Part shown: positions 63,006 to 64,000 of the stretch, in pieces | Numbering within the stretch: position 1 is the stretch's first letter | How the letters are laid out: each line of letters starts with the position of its first letter | Assembly: GCF_900162665.1 (NCBI RefSeq) | Contig: NZ_LT727809.1 | Location: forward strand, 245,539 to 309,538 | Direction: 5' to 3' | Source of the DNA: Oceanobacillus sojae | GTDB lineage: Bacteria > Bacillota > Bacilli > Bacillales > Amphibacillaceae | DNA length: 64,000 nt | The notes under the pieces: generated by a model | The model's input: the letters and a program-made list of their open reading frames with translations, nothing else | What the model was told of the DNA's origin: nothing | The model's database searches: none | Translations under genes and position numbers: made by a program

Positions 63006-63045
63006 AAGCCCCGCCTGATACGTATAATCAGACGGGGCTTTATTA
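63006..63045 (+). terminator. Terminator after yloV
   Basis: AAGCCCCGCCTGA pairs with TCAGACGGGGCTT (one mismatch) around a 9-base loop, then TTATT. It lies 80 bases after yloV. Confidence 0.85.
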
Positions 63046-63141
63046 TGCTTTGTATAATAACGTTCTGCATCAATATTATAAAGGGGTTCGAACGCATGAT
63101 TGCCTTTTTTTGGATTAAATTGTGAATCAATCGCGGATTTT

Positions 63142-63150
63142 TGTTATAAT
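63142..63150 (+). promoter_or_regulatory. Extended -10 promoter for sdaAB-sdaAA
   Basis: TGTTATAAT is a perfect extended -10 about 40 bases upstream of sdaAB. TTGTGA at 63120 has a 19-base spacer and is only a weak -35. Confidence 0.55.
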
Positions 63151-63191
63151 AATATTAGTAGGTTTAAATAATTATAGGACGGTGTTATTTT

Positions 63192-63854
63192 ATGAAATAT
63201 AATTCCGTATTCGATATTATCGGTCCGGTTATGGTAGGACCTTCAAGTTCACATACGGCTGGAGCAGCACGTATTGGAAAAGCGGCCAGAAATCTTTTTG
63301 GCAGACAGCCCGCCTGGGCGAAAATACACCTTTATGAATCCTTTGCCAAAACATATCGTGGGCATGGAACAGATTTTGCACTTGTTGGTGGTCTTTTAGG
63401 TATGGAAACGGACGATCCGCAAATTAGTAAGGCATTGGAGCTGGCGAAAGATAAAGGGCTGGAGGTTGAATTTATTGAGGATAGCGCATCAGCAGATCAT
63501 CCGAATACGGTACGCATGATTATTGGGGATGATAGCGAACAACAGGAGCTGATGGGAATATCTATTGGCGGCGGCAAAGTGGAGATTACAGAATTAAACG
63601 GCTTTGAGCTCAGATTATCGGGTAATCATCCAGCTATTCTGATTATGCATAATGATCGTTTCGGAGCGATTGCATCTGTAACAAAGATCTTAGCCAAACA
63701 TGAATTGAATATTGGTCATATGGAAGTAAACCGCAAAGATGTTGGTAAAGAGGCACTGATGGTTATTGAAGTAGACCAGAATGTAGAAGATGCTATATTG
63801 CAGGAGCTTCAGGCTGCTGACCATATTACCTCTATTGCAAAGATTGTAAGTTAA
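63192..63854 (+). CDS. sdaAB: L-serine dehydratase, iron-sulfur type, beta subunit
   Basis: Small subunit of the [4Fe-4S] L-serine deaminase that makes pyruvate and ammonia. The 220-residue protein starts SVFDIIGPVMVGPSSSHTAGA, the family signature, and has a C-terminal ACT-like domain (about 145-220: HPAILIMHNDRFGAIASVTK region). GGACGGTG lies upstream. The alpha subunit gene begins 21 bases downstream. Confidence 0.95.
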   Translation: MKYNSVFDIIGPVMVGPSSSHTAGAARIGKAARNLFGRQPAWAKIHLYESFAKTYRGHGTDFALVGGLLGMETDDPQISKALELAKDKGLEVEFIEDSASADHPNTVRMIIGDDSEQQELMGISIGGGKVEITELNGFELRLSGNHPAILIMHNDRFGAIASVTKILAKHELNIGHMEVNRKDVGKEALMVIEVDQNVEDAILQELQAADHITSIAKIVS

Positions 63855-63875
63855 AAAGGGGAAAGGGGTAAGATC

Positions 63876-64000
63876 ATGTTTAGAACAGTGGCAGAATTAA
63901 TAGAGAAAGCAGAAAAAGAAAATATTCCTATTTCAGAAGTGATGATACGTCAGGAAATGGATGTTAAAGAAAAGACAAGGGAAGAAGTTTTTTCAGAAAT
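63876..64000 (+). CDS. sdaAA: L-serine dehydratase alpha subunit, 5' part (runs off window)
   Basis: The window ends after about 41 codons beginning MFRTVAELIEKAEKENIPIS, the typical SdaAA start. GAAAGGGG lies 8 bases before the ATG. Position after sdaAB matches B. subtilis, where recG follows. The catalytic iron-sulfur domain lies beyond the window. Confidence 0.88.
   Translation, partial: MFRTVAELIEKAEKENIPISEVMIRQEMDVKEKTREEVFSE

Overview
The window is a low-GC Gram-positive, endospore-forming chromosome segment from the family Bacillaceae. The basis is gene order matching the Bacillus subtilis dcw - spoIIG - ylm - ileS - pyr - ylo backbone, sporulation genes (spoVD, spoVE, spoIIGA, sigE, sigG, spoVM), strong AGGAGG-type ribosome sites and several TTG starts. 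Protein sequences look closest to the Oceanobacillus/Virgibacillus side of the family; that placement is inference.

Layout: 1-15,780 is the division and cell-wall (dcw) cluster: end of a probable ftsL, pbpB, spoVD, murE, murF, mraY, murD, spoVE, divIB, ftsA, ftsZ. Compared with B. subtilis, murG, murB, ylxW, ylxX and sbp are absent here. 16,090-18,825 holds the early sporulation locus spoIIGA-sigE-sigG. 18,928-22,938 is the ylmC/pgeF/ylmE/sepF/ylmG/ylmH/divIVA group. 22,939-27,752 has a T-box-controlled ileS, then lspA and rluD. 27,749-38,068 is the complete pyrimidine operon pyrR-B-C-AA-AB-K-D-F-E with two PyrR attenuators and no uracil permease gene between them. 38,074-41,042 is a small accessory island (methyltransferase, LysR regulator, Ohr-type peroxidase, flavin reductase) where B. 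subtilis carries sulfate-assimilation genes. 41,069-58,969 continues the ylo region: rqcH, a Ca2+-type P-ATPase, remA, gmk, rpoZ, coaBC, priA, fmt, rsmB, prpC, prkC, rsgA, rpe, thiN. 59,012-64,000 has the 27-codon spoVM, rpmB on the minus strand, the asp23-like yloU, fakA-like yloV, sdaAB and the start of sdaAA. yloC, def, rlmN and ylmA are missing from their usual positions.

The genes form coherent modules: lipid II precursor synthesis plus septal machinery; forespore and mother-cell sigma factors with the SpoIIGA protease; UMP synthesis under PyrR control; and the PrkC/PrpC kinase-phosphatase pair next to the ribosome GTPase RsgA.

The least explained material is intergenic. A dispersed ~0.41-0.50 kb element (family A) occurs three times: 2369-2798 (+), 45611-46024 (-) and 59759-60257 (+). 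A related but sequence-diverged element (family B) lies at 60250-60616. Families A and B share a framework (GCTTTCC, CTTCAGCTAA, GGATCTTCAG, AGGAGTC) while their stems have different sequences that still pair, which is covariation supporting a folded element. Copies 1 and 3 additionally carry 36-39 bp hairpin units flanked by exact 7-8 bp direct repeats that look like micro-insertions. I regard this as the best candidate for an undescribed system in the window. No rRNA, tRNA, CRISPR array or transposase gene was seen.
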